5,272 bases of DNA from an uncultured Flavobacteriales bacterium (GTDB lineage Bacteria; Bacteroidota; Bacteroidia; Flavobacteriales_D; Crocinitomicaceae): NCBI GenBank assembly GCA_937973685.1, contig CALJKJ010000028.1, positions 1 to 5,272 on the forward strand. The letters run 5' to 3'. A program made the translations under genes and the position numbers. Of this stretch, positions 1-5,272 are shown in pieces (position 1 is the first letter of the stretch; every line of letters starts with the position of its first letter). Under the pieces are notes generated by a model that was given only the letters and a program-made list of their open reading frames with translations, was not told where the DNA came from and did no database searches.

Positions 1-143
1 ACAACAAAAACATCTTTTTCTGTTTTTTCGACACGGAATTTCCATTTCACTTTGTCTTCAGGAAAATCAATGTTTTGAGCAAAAACAGTTGATTGAAACA
101 GCACAAACAATGTGCTAACTATAAAAAAGAAACGTGTTTTCAT
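1..143 (-). CDS. Exported protein, N-terminal fragment; probable start of a DsbD-type thiol:disulfide interchange protein
   Basis: Only the first 47 codons are in the window; the gene runs off the left edge. It starts at the ATG complementary to 141-143 and opens with a clear signal peptide: Lys/Arg at residues 3-4, a Phe/Val/Leu-rich core, and a likely signal peptidase I site after residue 22 (VFA, then Q). The mature start has a D-K-V-K-W-K-F pattern that matches E-K-V-E-W in the upstream neighbour and is the usual opening of the DsbD alpha domain. The gene begins 5 bases after the stop of that neighbour, so the two are almost surely one transcript. In Bacteroidota such a start usually leads into a DsbD with an alpha domain, a membrane domain and a thioredoxin-like domain, which pass electrons from the cytoplasm to periplasmic thiols. 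The catalytic cysteines and membrane segments are outside the window, so the full-length DsbD call is inference. It could also be a second stand-alone alpha-domain protein. Confidence 0.7.
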   Translation of the reverse strand, partial: MKTRFFFIVSTLFVLFQSTVFAQNIDFPEDKVKWKFRVEKTEKDVFV

Positions 144-148
144 CTTGT

Positions 149-586
149 TTACGGGGTTTTAATGCTAATAGAAAAAGGAACTTCAACAGGTGGCAAGCAC
201 ATTTCATCGTTGCAAACCATGTATGTGATTGTTCCAGTGATTGTTCCGGAAAATTTTCCCTTTATTGTACGTTCAAAAACAACTTCGTTTTCGAAATAAT
301 TCAAATTTGCTTCGAAATTCGGATCAAAAGCAATCAATGATGTTGGTTCTTTGACATCACTTAGCCAAAACAATCCGTTTTGCTCCTCAAAAACAAAAGT
401 TGTAGGAACAGGTCCTTCGTTTGTCGATAAATGTTGACTGTACAAATGCCATCCTTTTTGAATGCTCGCTTTCAATTGCACCGAATTTGTTTGCTTGTTG
501 TATGCAGTTGTCCATTCAACTTTTTCTTGCGCTAGCAAAGCAAACGTAAAAAACAGCGAACCGACTAGAAAAAGCAAATTTTTCAT
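149..586 (-). CDS. Stand-alone secreted DsbD alpha-domain (nDsbD-like) protein, 145 aa
   Basis: A small exported redox protein. Residues 1-19 form a signal peptide with cleavage after ALLA, before Q20. The rest is about 125 residues, the size of one DsbD N-terminal (alpha) domain, an immunoglobulin-like fold that hands electrons to periplasmic partners. Family marks include E-K-V-E-W near residue 21, G-W-H-L-Y-S-Q at 45-51, and the redox loop M-V-C-N-D-E-M-C-L-P-P with Cys125 and Cys130. E. coli DsbD has its active cysteines at 103 and 109, five residues apart in sequence; here four residues lie between them. There is no membrane domain and no thioredoxin-like domain, so the protein cannot take electrons across the membrane itself and presumably works with the DsbD-like protein that starts 5 bases downstream. 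ATG 584-586 is the only start that gives a complete signal peptide. A TAnnTTTG box lies about 20 bases upstream. The domain call is firm; the substrate is unknown. Confidence 0.87.
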   Translation of the reverse strand: MKNLLFLVGSLFFTFALLAQEKVEWTTAYNKQTNSVQLKASIQKGWHLYSQHLSTNEGPVPTTFVFEEQNGLFWLSDVKEPTSLIAFDPNFEANLNYFENEVVFERTIKGKFSGTITGTITYMVCNDEMCLPPVEVPFSISIKTP

Positions 587-605
587 GCAAAAATGATTTG
601 TAAGC

Positions 606-613
606 CAAATTTA
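606..613 (-). promoter_or_regulatory. Candidate Bacteroidota -7 box for the DsbD-alpha gene
   Basis: On the minus strand this reads TAAATTTG, an exact match to the TAnnTTTG -7 consensus of Bacteroidota housekeeping promoters. It would give a short leader of roughly 15 bases before the ATG at 586. No good TTTG -33 element is seen at the usual spacing, so this may be a weak or regulated promoter, or a chance match. It sits at the end of a 140-base gap that holds no other gene and no clear terminator. Confidence 0.4.
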
Positions 614-726
614 CTAAATCAAATGCTGTTCTGAACGTAGTTAACAGAATTTTATGAAAACTTATTCAACAACAAAAGTTAGCAGAAGTCAATCTGTAAA
701 CAACTCCCAAATTAATTGATTCGACT

Positions 727-996
727 TTACATTTCTATCGATACAATATGATTGATTGGAATCCACATGCCACCTTTCAAACAAATGTACTTTTGACCTG
801 TAGCCCAAATAGTTGTGTCCACTCGCTTTAATCCTTCATCATCTTGAAAAATAATAGCAATTTTGGTGTGATAACCGTTTCCAAGTCGTGTTGCTTCTTC
901 TAGTTTACGGTGGATGTCTGGTTCTTGCGTGAAATTCAAAGGTGATTTAAATGATAGGTCTTTGATTTGCTCTTTATTGATAATAATCGGCTCCAT
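727..996 (-). CDS. Small conserved protein of unknown function, 89 aa
   Basis: I do not recognise a function. The protein is soluble-looking, with no signal peptide, no membrane segment and one cysteine (Cys72). An N-terminal stretch (1-40) of mixed charge precedes a strand-rich half (42-88) with the run R-V-D-T-T-I-W-A-T at 58-66, then K-Y-I-C-L-K-G-G at 69-76 and W-I-P-I-N-H-I at 78-84. This alternation of hydrophobic strands and glycine turns suggests a small beta-sheet or barrel. I recall similar short proteins with a TT-W-A...K.I.LK.G..IPI..I pattern in other Bacteroidota, which is memory and not a search. It lies 71 bases after tilS on the same strand and 140 bases before the DsbD-alpha gene, so it may be read from the pabB-tilS transcript or from its own weak promoter. 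The ATG at 994-996 is the first in frame. The protein-like composition and clean gene spacing make it a likely real gene. Confidence 0.78.
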   Translation of the reverse strand: MEPIIINKEQIKDLSFKSPLNFTQEPDIHRKLEEATRLGNGYHTKIAIIFQDDEGLKRVDTTIWATGQKYICLKGGMWIPINHIVSIEM

Positions 997-1023
997 CGTA
1001 GCAAGTTTTAATTAGTAGTGGAA

Positions 1024-1056
1024 TAAAAATACTAAAAAATAAAAAACGCCAACAAA
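1024..1056 (-). promoter_or_regulatory. Weak candidate promoter for the 89-aa gene
   Basis: On the minus strand, TTTG (1053-1056) is followed after 21 bases by TATTTTTA (1024-1031), which differs from the TAnnTTTG -7 consensus at its last base. The spacing is near the usual 19. The stretch lies in the 71-base gap between tilS and the small gene and is very rich in T on this strand, so chance matches are likely. Confidence 0.25.
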
Positions 1057-1067
1057 AAATCTGAAAA

Positions 1068-2303
1068 TTATTGTACCGAAATTTTAAGTAACTGCTTGCT
1101 CATTTTATCTGCAACACTCGTGCGGTTCACTTTTATTCCTGGAATCCAAATTACTTGCTCATCATCCACAACTATTTGAAATTGAGCGCGTTCTTGCGCA
1201 CTATAGCCAGCATCTTTCAAGACTTTAGTTGCCAATTGCGTTCCTTTCATACCGATGGGCGCAATCCGATCTGTTTCACTTACTTTTCGCAGCACCAACT
1301 TACCTACTACTTTCGCTTCATCGAGGTAAACGGTCGCTTTGTCAAAGTGTTCGGGTAAGGAATCAACTTTTGAAATAACCAAGGTCTTGGTCAATATTTC
1401 CTCCTCGTTTTTTGTCCATGCAACACCTGTTTTTGTTTTGTAAACTGTTGTATCACCAACTAAAAACAAAGCACTTTTTTGCAGGTTAACGAGTTCGTTC
1501 AATCGTGCTACTGTCCAACTTGGCCATTTTAACGCATTGCAAAAAACGTGTTTTTCATCGTCAGAAAAGGCATTCCATTGTAAAAACGACACTTGTTTTT
1601 GGTCAAGAAGCGCTTGATTATTTTCCAGAAAATCAGCTTGCAAAGCTTGGTAATTTTCTCTGAAAACACGTTGTAATAACAATACACTATCGTTGATAGC
1701 CGGATTTTCTTTCTCCATCAACGGAATGAACACGTTGCGCCATTTATTGCGGTTGTACTTCAACGATTGATTGGATGCATCTTCCCGCCAGCTCAATCCT
1801 TCTGACAGCGCATAATTGTGTAATTGCAGTTTTGTCAACGCTAAAAATGGACGAACAAAACCAGCTTGATCGACATGCATCCCTCCTAACCCTTTCATTC
1901 CAGCATTGCGCGCGAATTGAAGAAAAAAAGTTTCCACTTGGTCATCGGCATGGTGCGCCAACAAGACTTTGTGTTTGGGCGATTGGTTGATCCAATCCAG
2001 GAAAAACGTGCGGCGAAAGTCACGGGCTGCTTGTTGTAAATTGATACCAGCACCAACTGTCGTGTTTTTTGGACAGCGAATTACGTTCAAGTCTAACTGG
2101 TATTTTTCAGCTAGTTGACGGACAAATACTTCGTCAGCTTCACTTTCGTCTCCCCGTAATTGATAATTGATGTGTAACAAATTTGGTTGTAAACCGATCG
2201 CAACACAGGCATGCACTAAAACAGTTGAATCGAGTCCACCACTTACTCCAACAAGTAACTGATTAGTTGATAAATCAACCTTATGTAGCGCTGTCGTTAC
2301 CAT
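1068..2303 (-). CDS. tilS: tRNA(Ile)-lysidine synthase TilS, 411 aa
   Basis: TilS uses ATP and lysine to convert C34 of the CAU-anticodon tRNA-Ile into lysidine in the cytoplasm, so that it reads AUA and is charged with isoleucine; the enzyme is normally essential. The N-terminal PP-loop ATPase domain covers about residues 14-190: the SGGLDS nucleotide loop is at 21-26, H-I-N-Y-Q-L-R-G-D-E-S at 44-54, A-H-H-A-D-D-Q-V-E-T at 116-125, and W-R-E-D-A-S-N at 172-178 followed by K-Y-N-R-N. A middle region of about 200-320 is less conserved. The TilS C-terminal domain covers about 334-409, with D-R-I near 345 and the W-I-P-G-I-K-V-N-R-T block at 386-395. Length and domain order fit the two-domain form. 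The start ATG (2301-2303) lies inside the end of pabB, with a 7-base overlap, which suggests translational coupling; it leaves 20 residues before the ATPase loop, as expected. No key residue appears to be missing. Confidence 0.97.
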   Translation of the reverse strand: MVTTALHKVDLSTNQLLVGVSGGLDSTVLVHACVAIGLQPNLLHINYQLRGDESEADEVFVRQLAEKYQLDLNVIRCPKNTTVGAGINLQQAARDFRRTFFLDWINQSPKHKVLLAHHADDQVETFFLQFARNAGMKGLGGMHVDQAGFVRPFLALTKLQLHNYALSEGLSWREDASNQSLKYNRNKWRNVFIPLMEKENPAINDSVLLLQRVFRENYQALQADFLENNQALLDQKQVSFLQWNAFSDDEKHVFCNALKWPSWTVARLNELVNLQKSALFLVGDTTVYKTKTGVAWTKNEEEILTKTLVISKVDSLPEHFDKATVYLDEAKVVGKLVLRKVSETDRIAPIGMKGTQLATKVLKDAGYSAQERAQFQIVVDDEQVIWIPGIKVNRTSVADKMSKQLLKISVQ

Positions 2304-3490
2304 TCACACGATCCAAAAAGTGATAAAATTTTCCCGACTTTTGTTTTGCATTCCAAGTATTCTGATTCTGGATCTGAATTGATGGTAATTGCTCCGCCTA
2401 CTCCAACAGACAAACGCTTTTCCGTCACATCGTAAAACAAGGAACGGATGACAACATTCAAATCAAAATCACCAGAAGGATAAATCACACCGATGGAACC
2501 TGAATACAATTCACGGGCAAAATCTTCGTGTTCTTCGGAGAGGTTCATTGCTGAAATTTTGGGAGCACCAGTCATCGATCCCATTGGGAAAAGAGCGGCA
2601 ATAATAGCAGCAAACGATGTGTTTGGTTCAACATCACAAGCAACAGTAGAAATCAACTGATGGACAGTTGGGAAACTGTAAACACCGAACAATTCGGTTA
2701 CTTCAACGGAACCTTTAGTAGCAATTTTTGATAAATCGTTGCGCACTAAATCAACAATCATGACGTTTTCAGAACGTTCTTTTTGACTAGCTTGCAAAGC
2801 AACTTTCAATGCTTCATCAGCTACTGGATCGGTATTTCTTGCAGCTGTTCCTTTGATTGGTTGTGAGATTAATCGGTTGCCAATTTTTTGGATAAAACGC
2901 TCGGGACTTGCACAAGCCAACATCCAATTTTCTGTTTCAATACAAGCCGAAAAAGGTGCTAAGGTATGTTCGTTTAATGTTGTATAGAGCGGTTGCATGG
3001 ATTGCAAGGAACAATTTGCGACAAAAAACTCTTGGCAATAATTGATTTCATAAATGTTGCCAAATTGAATTTCATTTTTCAACGCGTTCAAATGTGCTAA
3101 ATAATCAGCTTTTGGCGTTGTTGCTTTCCACGTTAATGGAGCAATTTCGTTGGTTTGATTAGTCAAAAAAGAAAGCGCACTTTTTTCATGATGCTGACTT
3201 TTTTCACCTGAAAGTTGAACAACACCATTTCCAGTACTGGAATATACGGCTTCCGCTGTCCAAATTCGAATCAAGGGAAAAGTTCGTTTTTTTGATTTTT
3301 TATTGACGGGCAATAGTTCGAAACCGGCATCGTAACTAAGTGCAATGAATAGGTGTTTTCCTTTGTTGTGAGCGATGAAATCATCCACTTTTTGCCAATC
3401 GACATTCACTTTTACTTCCAAACAATCGCCCTCGCCAATACCAATTAGCCAGTTTTGATTATTTCCATTCAAAGCAATTCGTGTTGTCAT
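2297..3490 (-). CDS. pabB: Aminodeoxychorismate synthase component I (PabB), 397 aa
   Basis: PabB aminates chorismate to 4-amino-4-deoxychorismate for p-aminobenzoate and folate synthesis, normally with the glutaminase PabA, which is not in this window. The chorismate-binding domain covers about residues 125-390: N-I-Y-E-I-N-Y-C-Q at 145-153, A-S-P-E-R-F at 194-199, P-I-K-G-T at 211-215, V-D-L-V-R-N-D-L at 246-253, F-P-M-G-S-M-T-G-A-P-K at 301-311, and G-V-G-G-A-I-T at 363-369 with E-S-E-Y-L-E-C-K after it. The lysine in PIKGT (Lys213) is the mark of PabB; anthranilate synthase TrpE has PIAGT. The N-terminal part (1-120) is short and divergent. I use ATG 3488-3490. The frame stays open to an ATG at 3613, but those 41 extra residues overlap the start of the divergent acyltransferase gene and look unlike the family. 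The 3' end overlaps tilS by 7 bases. A TAnnTTTG box sits only 4 bases before this ATG, so the message may be leaderless. Confidence 0.93.
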   Translation of the reverse strand: MTTRIALNGNNQNWLIGIGEGDCLEVKVNVDWQKVDDFIAHNKGKHLFIALSYDAGFELLPVNKKSKKRTFPLIRIWTAEAVYSSTGNGVVQLSGEKSQHHEKSALSFLTNQTNEIAPLTWKATTPKADYLAHLNALKNEIQFGNIYEINYCQEFFVANCSLQSMQPLYTTLNEHTLAPFSACIETENWMLACASPERFIQKIGNRLISQPIKGTAARNTDPVADEALKVALQASQKERSENVMIVDLVRNDLSKIATKGSVEVTELFGVYSFPTVHQLISTVACDVEPNTSFAAIIAALFPMGSMTGAPKISAMNLSEEHEDFARELYSGSIGVIYPSGDFDLNVVIRSLFYDVTEKRLSVGVGGAITINSDPESEYLECKTKVGKILSLFGSCEW

Positions 3491-3494
3491 AGTA

Positions 3495-3502
3495 CAAAAA
3501 TA
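3495..3502 (-). promoter_or_regulatory. Candidate -7 box for pabB, very close to the start codon
   Basis: On the minus strand this reads TATTTTTG, an exact match to TAnnTTTG. It ends 4 bases before the pabB ATG at 3490, so transcription would begin at or next to the A of the start codon, giving a leaderless or nearly leaderless mRNA. No TTTG/TTG -33 element is found at a spacing of 17-23 bases. Together with the box for the plus-strand gene, it fills the 50-base divergent gap. Confidence 0.4.
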
Positions 3503-3517
3503 CTTCAATTTATTCGC

Positions 3518-3525
3518 TAATTTCG
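3518..3525 (+). promoter_or_regulatory. Candidate -7 box for the acyltransferase gene
   Basis: TAATTTCG matches the TAnnTTTG consensus at all but one base and lies 15 bases before the ATG at 3541, a normal position. No convincing -33 TTG is seen. It is 15 bases away from the opposing pabB box, so the two promoters would sit within one 31-base stretch and polymerases could not occupy both at once. Confidence 0.35.
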
Positions 3526-3540
3526 TAGAAAATCGACAAA

Positions 3541-4860
3541 ATGTTGTACCGACTTTTAAAGGCAATTGTATGGATTGGTATTCGCGTTTATTACCGTGAA
3601 ATAACGGTTTCAAATCGAAACTATTTGGCGCAAACGGGACCTGTTATCATCATTGCGAATCATCCAAATACCTTGATGGATGCGTGGATATTGAGTTACA
3701 TCAACCGTAGAAAAGTACATTTTGTAGCAAAAGCTACTTTTTTCAATTCACCTATTAAGCGGAAAATATTGCACGCGTTGGGCATGATACCATTGAACCG
3801 AAAAGCAGATAGCGCCGTAAGTGGCGTCAACAACAAAGACTCGTTTGCGTCTTGTTACAAAGTATTAGAAGCAGGAGGAATTTTGGTGATTTTCCCTGAG
3901 GGAACTAGTTTTTTAGAGCGCCAATTGCGTGAATTAAAAACGGGAACAGCGCGCATTGCTTTGGAAGTTGAGAAACGAAACCATGGACTTTTGAACGTAC
4001 AAATCATTCCAGTCGGATTGAATTACATTGATGCAGATCGTTTTCGCGGGAAAGTGAATGTTCAAGTGGGGAAACCCATTCAAATCAATCCCACTCTTTT
4101 AGAACAATACAAAGCGCATCAGGGTATTGCAGCCAAGCAATTAACAGCTCAATTCCGTACTGAATTGAATCGTGTTTTTGTAACAATTGATGACAATAGA
4201 AAAGAACAATTAATTGATGGGTTGCGTGGCTTATTCGACACGAAGTACCAAAAAAACAAAGCTGGTGTGGACAATTCCATCCAACTGATTGATGCCATCA
4301 AACAGCGGTTGGAGGAGTTTTCGTTAACGGCACCTTGGAAGATTACGGACATTGAAAAGCAAGTAAGCGACTTGAACCAACAACTTGCTTCGACTGGTAT
4401 TCGCGCAGATTTTCTGGACAGAACGTACCGGAAAAACGTTTATTCGCGTCAATATGTTCAAACAGTAATCCTTTTAGCAATCTCCTTTCCACTCTTTCTA
4501 TTTGGCTGGCTACACAATAGTTTACCGTACAAATCAATTGGCAAGTTGGTTCCAAAAATGACAGCTGAAATTGAGTATCATGCGCCTTTGACTGTATTGT
4601 TGGGTTTGGTGCTCTATCCAATCAATTACTTAGTTATTATTTATTGTTTATCGTGGTTTTATCCTTTCACATTATGGGAAGCGTTGCTATACTTTGTGAG
4701 TTTACCAATAGGCGGATTTTTTGCGCATGGGTATTTGAGCACGTATCACCACATGCGATCGAAGCGAAAATTCAGTCAGTTTGTTCAGGAGCGTAAGCGG
4801 TTATTTGATCAAATCAAGGAAGCGCGTTCAGCATTGAAAGCCTTGATTTTTAATGACTAA
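3541..4860 (+). CDS. Membrane-anchored PlsC-type glycerolipid acyltransferase, 439 aa
   Basis: A member of the lysophospholipid/glycerol-phosphate acyltransferase superfamily, which moves acyl chains onto glycerolipid acceptors at the inner membrane. The catalytic domain covers about residues 15-215. Block I is N-H-P-N-T-L-M-D (40-47), with His41 and Asp47 five residues apart instead of the usual four; block II is G-M-I-P-L-N-R-K (81-88); block III is F-P-E-G-T-S (118-123); block IV is I-I-P-V-G-L-N-Y (155-162). A charged, helical linker (about 215-300) follows, then hydrophobic segments at about 304-323, 349-371 and 377-397 that look like membrane helices, and a basic, helical tail (405-435). 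This two-part architecture, longer than the roughly 240-residue PlsC, resembles a subgroup common in Bacteroidota. Whether the acceptor is glycerol-3-phosphate, lysophosphatidate or another lipid cannot be told. The start ATG at 3541 is the first in frame after the divergent gap and leaves a typical short basic-hydrophobic N-terminus. It is transcribed away from pabB. Confidence 0.88.
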   Translation: MLYRLLKAIVWIGIRVYYREITVSNRNYLAQTGPVIIIANHPNTLMDAWILSYINRRKVHFVAKATFFNSPIKRKILHALGMIPLNRKADSAVSGVNNKDSFASCYKVLEAGGILVIFPEGTSFLERQLRELKTGTARIALEVEKRNHGLLNVQIIPVGLNYIDADRFRGKVNVQVGKPIQINPTLLEQYKAHQGIAAKQLTAQFRTELNRVFVTIDDNRKEQLIDGLRGLFDTKYQKNKAGVDNSIQLIDAIKQRLEEFSLTAPWKITDIEKQVSDLNQQLASTGIRADFLDRTYRKNVYSRQYVQTVILLAISFPLFLFGWLHNSLPYKSIGKLVPKMTAEIEYHAPLTVLLGLVLYPINYLVIIYCLSWFYPFTLWEALLYFVSLPIGGFFAHGYLSTYHHMRSKRKFSQFVQERKRLFDQIKEARSALKALIFND

Positions 4861-4873
4861 GATGTAGCACAAG

Positions 4874-4904
4874 GAAAAAATCAAGAAAAAATCTTTTTTT
4901 TTTC
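4874..4904 (+). terminator. Possible weak terminator after the acyltransferase gene
   Basis: The unit GAAAAAATC occurs twice (4874-4882 and 4885-4893), followed by a run of ten T (4894-4903) and C. The second A-run can pair with the T-run as an A-T-only hairpin ending in T, just 14 bases or so after the stop codon. There is no G-C stem, so it would be weak; the T-run on the plus strand before the tRNA-Ser promoter is the main support. Confidence 0.3.
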
Positions 4905-4913
4905 ACAAAAAGC

Positions 4914-4943
4914 TTTGTAAGAACGCATCATTTGTTAATTTTG
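4914..4943 (+). promoter_or_regulatory. Promoter of the tRNA-Ser gene (-33 TTTG, -7 TAATTTTG)
   Basis: TTTG at 4914-4917 and TAATTTTG at 4936-4943 are separated by 18 bases and match both halves of the Bacteroidota promoter consensus. The -7 box is followed by CGCCC. Transcription would start near 4948 and give a leader of about 16 bases before the mature tRNA at 4964. Confidence 0.75.
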
Positions 4944-4963
4944 CGCCCAGTTCTTTGGACAAT

Positions 4964-5050
<87 letters not shown>

Positions 5051-5113
5051 CAGAATTTTGATGACTGCAACAGAAACGAATCAAGGATCGGCATAAAAAA
5101 CTTGCTCAAAAGC

Positions 5114-5143
5114 TTGTAAAAGTCGAAAAAGTGAGTATCTTTG
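5114..5143 (+). promoter_or_regulatory. Promoter of the tRNA-Pro gene (-33 TTG, -7 TATCTTTG)
   Basis: TTG at 5114-5116 and TATCTTTG at 5136-5143 are 19 bases apart, the ideal spacing for a Bacteroidota housekeeping promoter, and the -7 box is followed by CACCC. Transcription would begin near 5148, leaving a leader of roughly 57 bases before the tRNA. It lies about 64 bases after the end of tRNA-Ser, so the two tRNAs need not share a transcript. Confidence 0.78.
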
Positions 5144-5162
5144 CACCCTCAAAACGAGCATT

Positions 5163-5182
5163 TTTCTTGAATCGTCAAGAAA
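5163..5182 (+). other. Perfect 8-bp hairpin in the tRNA-Pro leader
   Basis: TTTCTTGA (5163-5170) and TCAAGAAA (5175-5182) are exact inverted copies around the 4-base loop ATCG. The hairpin lies between the promoter and the tRNA-Pro gene, inside the predicted 5' leader. It is not followed by a T-run on either strand, so it is not a standard terminator. It may be a processing or stability element of the precursor, or chance. Confidence 0.45.
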
Positions 5183-5204
5183 GCAAATTGAAATAAAACC
5201 AACT

Positions 5205-5272
5205 CGGGGCGTAGCGTAGTCCGGTCATCGCGCCTGGTTTGGGACCAGGAGGTCGCAGGTTCGAATCCTGCC
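5205..5272 (+). tRNA. tRNA-Pro (anticodon TGG), cut by the window end
   Basis: The acceptor 5' strand is CGGGGCG (5205-5211). The anticodon stem CCTGG/CCAGG (5233-5237, 5245-5249) holds the loop TTTGGGA with anticodon TGG at 5240-5242, so it can read most or all CCN proline codons. The variable loop is AGGTC (5250-5254), and the T arm is GCAGG-TTCGAAT-CCTGC (5255-5271). Base 5272 is the first of the 3' acceptor strand; six acceptor bases and the discriminator lie beyond the window. The C1 start and the sequence are typical of a bacterial proline tRNA. Nothing suggests a pseudogene. Confidence 0.96.

Noticed and set aside
93..340. Two overlapping plus-strand open frames of 68 codons across the DsbD-alpha gene
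   Set aside because: They lie opposite a well-supported exported protein, overlap each other in different frames, and have no family-like pattern.
614..726. Terminator or small gene in the gap after the 89-aa gene
   Set aside because: Only a 5-bp CTGTT/AACAG pairing is seen without a T-run, and there is no credible reading frame.
1155..1990. Plus-strand open frames of 67 and 71 codons opposite tilS
   Set aside because: tilS is firmly identified by its motifs; these are antisense by-products with no recognisable features.
2297..3490. Anthranilate synthase component I (TrpE) as the identity of this gene
   Set aside because: The PIKGT motif with lysine is diagnostic of PabB; TrpE has PIAGT. 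No trp genes are nearby.
3491..3613. A 41-residue N-terminal extension of pabB, from an in-frame ATG at 3613
   Set aside because: It overlaps the first codons of the divergent acyltransferase gene, crosses both candidate promoters, and its residues do not resemble a PabB N-terminus.
4149..4621. Minus-strand open frames of 67 and 92 codons opposite the acyltransferase
   Set aside because: They overlap conserved coding sequence on the other strand and look like chance open frames.
4905..4918. Short inverted repeat ACAAA-AAGC-TTTGT before tRNA-Ser
   Set aside because: Only 5 A-T-rich pairs, and it overlaps the -33 element of a clear promoter; it is better read as part of that promoter.

Overview
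The window is AT-rich chromosomal DNA that looks like a member of the Bacteroidota, probably a flavobacterium-like lineage. The evidence is promoter-like sequences matching the Bacteroidota -33/-7 consensus (TTTG and TAnnTTTG) rather than TTGACA/TATAAT, start codons without clear Shine-Dalgarno sites, tRNA genes with no encoded CCA, and protein variants typical of that phylum. The genus cannot be named from this sequence.

Layout. From 3490 leftwards to 1, the minus strand carries five genes in the order of transcription: pabB (aminodeoxychorismate synthase component I), tilS (tRNA(Ile)-lysidine synthase, overlapping pabB by 7 bases), a small conserved protein of unknown function (89 aa), a stand-alone secreted DsbD-alpha-type domain protein (145 aa), and the first 47 codons of a second exported protein that resembles the start of a full DsbD-type thiol:disulfide reductase. 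A 50-base divergent gap (3491-3540) separates pabB from a plus-strand gene for a membrane-anchored PlsC-type acyltransferase (439 aa). Two plus-strand tRNA genes follow: tRNA-Ser(GCT), complete, and tRNA-Pro(TGG), cut by the window end in the 3' half of its acceptor stem. Each has a well-formed Bacteroidota-type promoter just upstream.

How the genes relate. pabB and tilS overlap and are probably cotranscribed and translationally coupled, though they serve different pathways (folate synthesis and tRNA decoding of AUA). The two DsbD-like genes are 5 bases apart and probably work together in periplasmic thiol reduction. The acyltransferase probably makes or remodels membrane lipid. The tRNA genes appear to be independent units with their own promoters.

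The region reads as ordinary core genome. I see no mobile element, CRISPR array, phage gene, toxin-antitoxin pair or defence island. The points most worth a second look are the paired DsbD-alpha proteins, the possible leaderless start of pabB, the HX5D acyltransferase motif, the shared extended promoter sequence of the two tRNA genes, and the hairpin in the tRNA-Pro leader.
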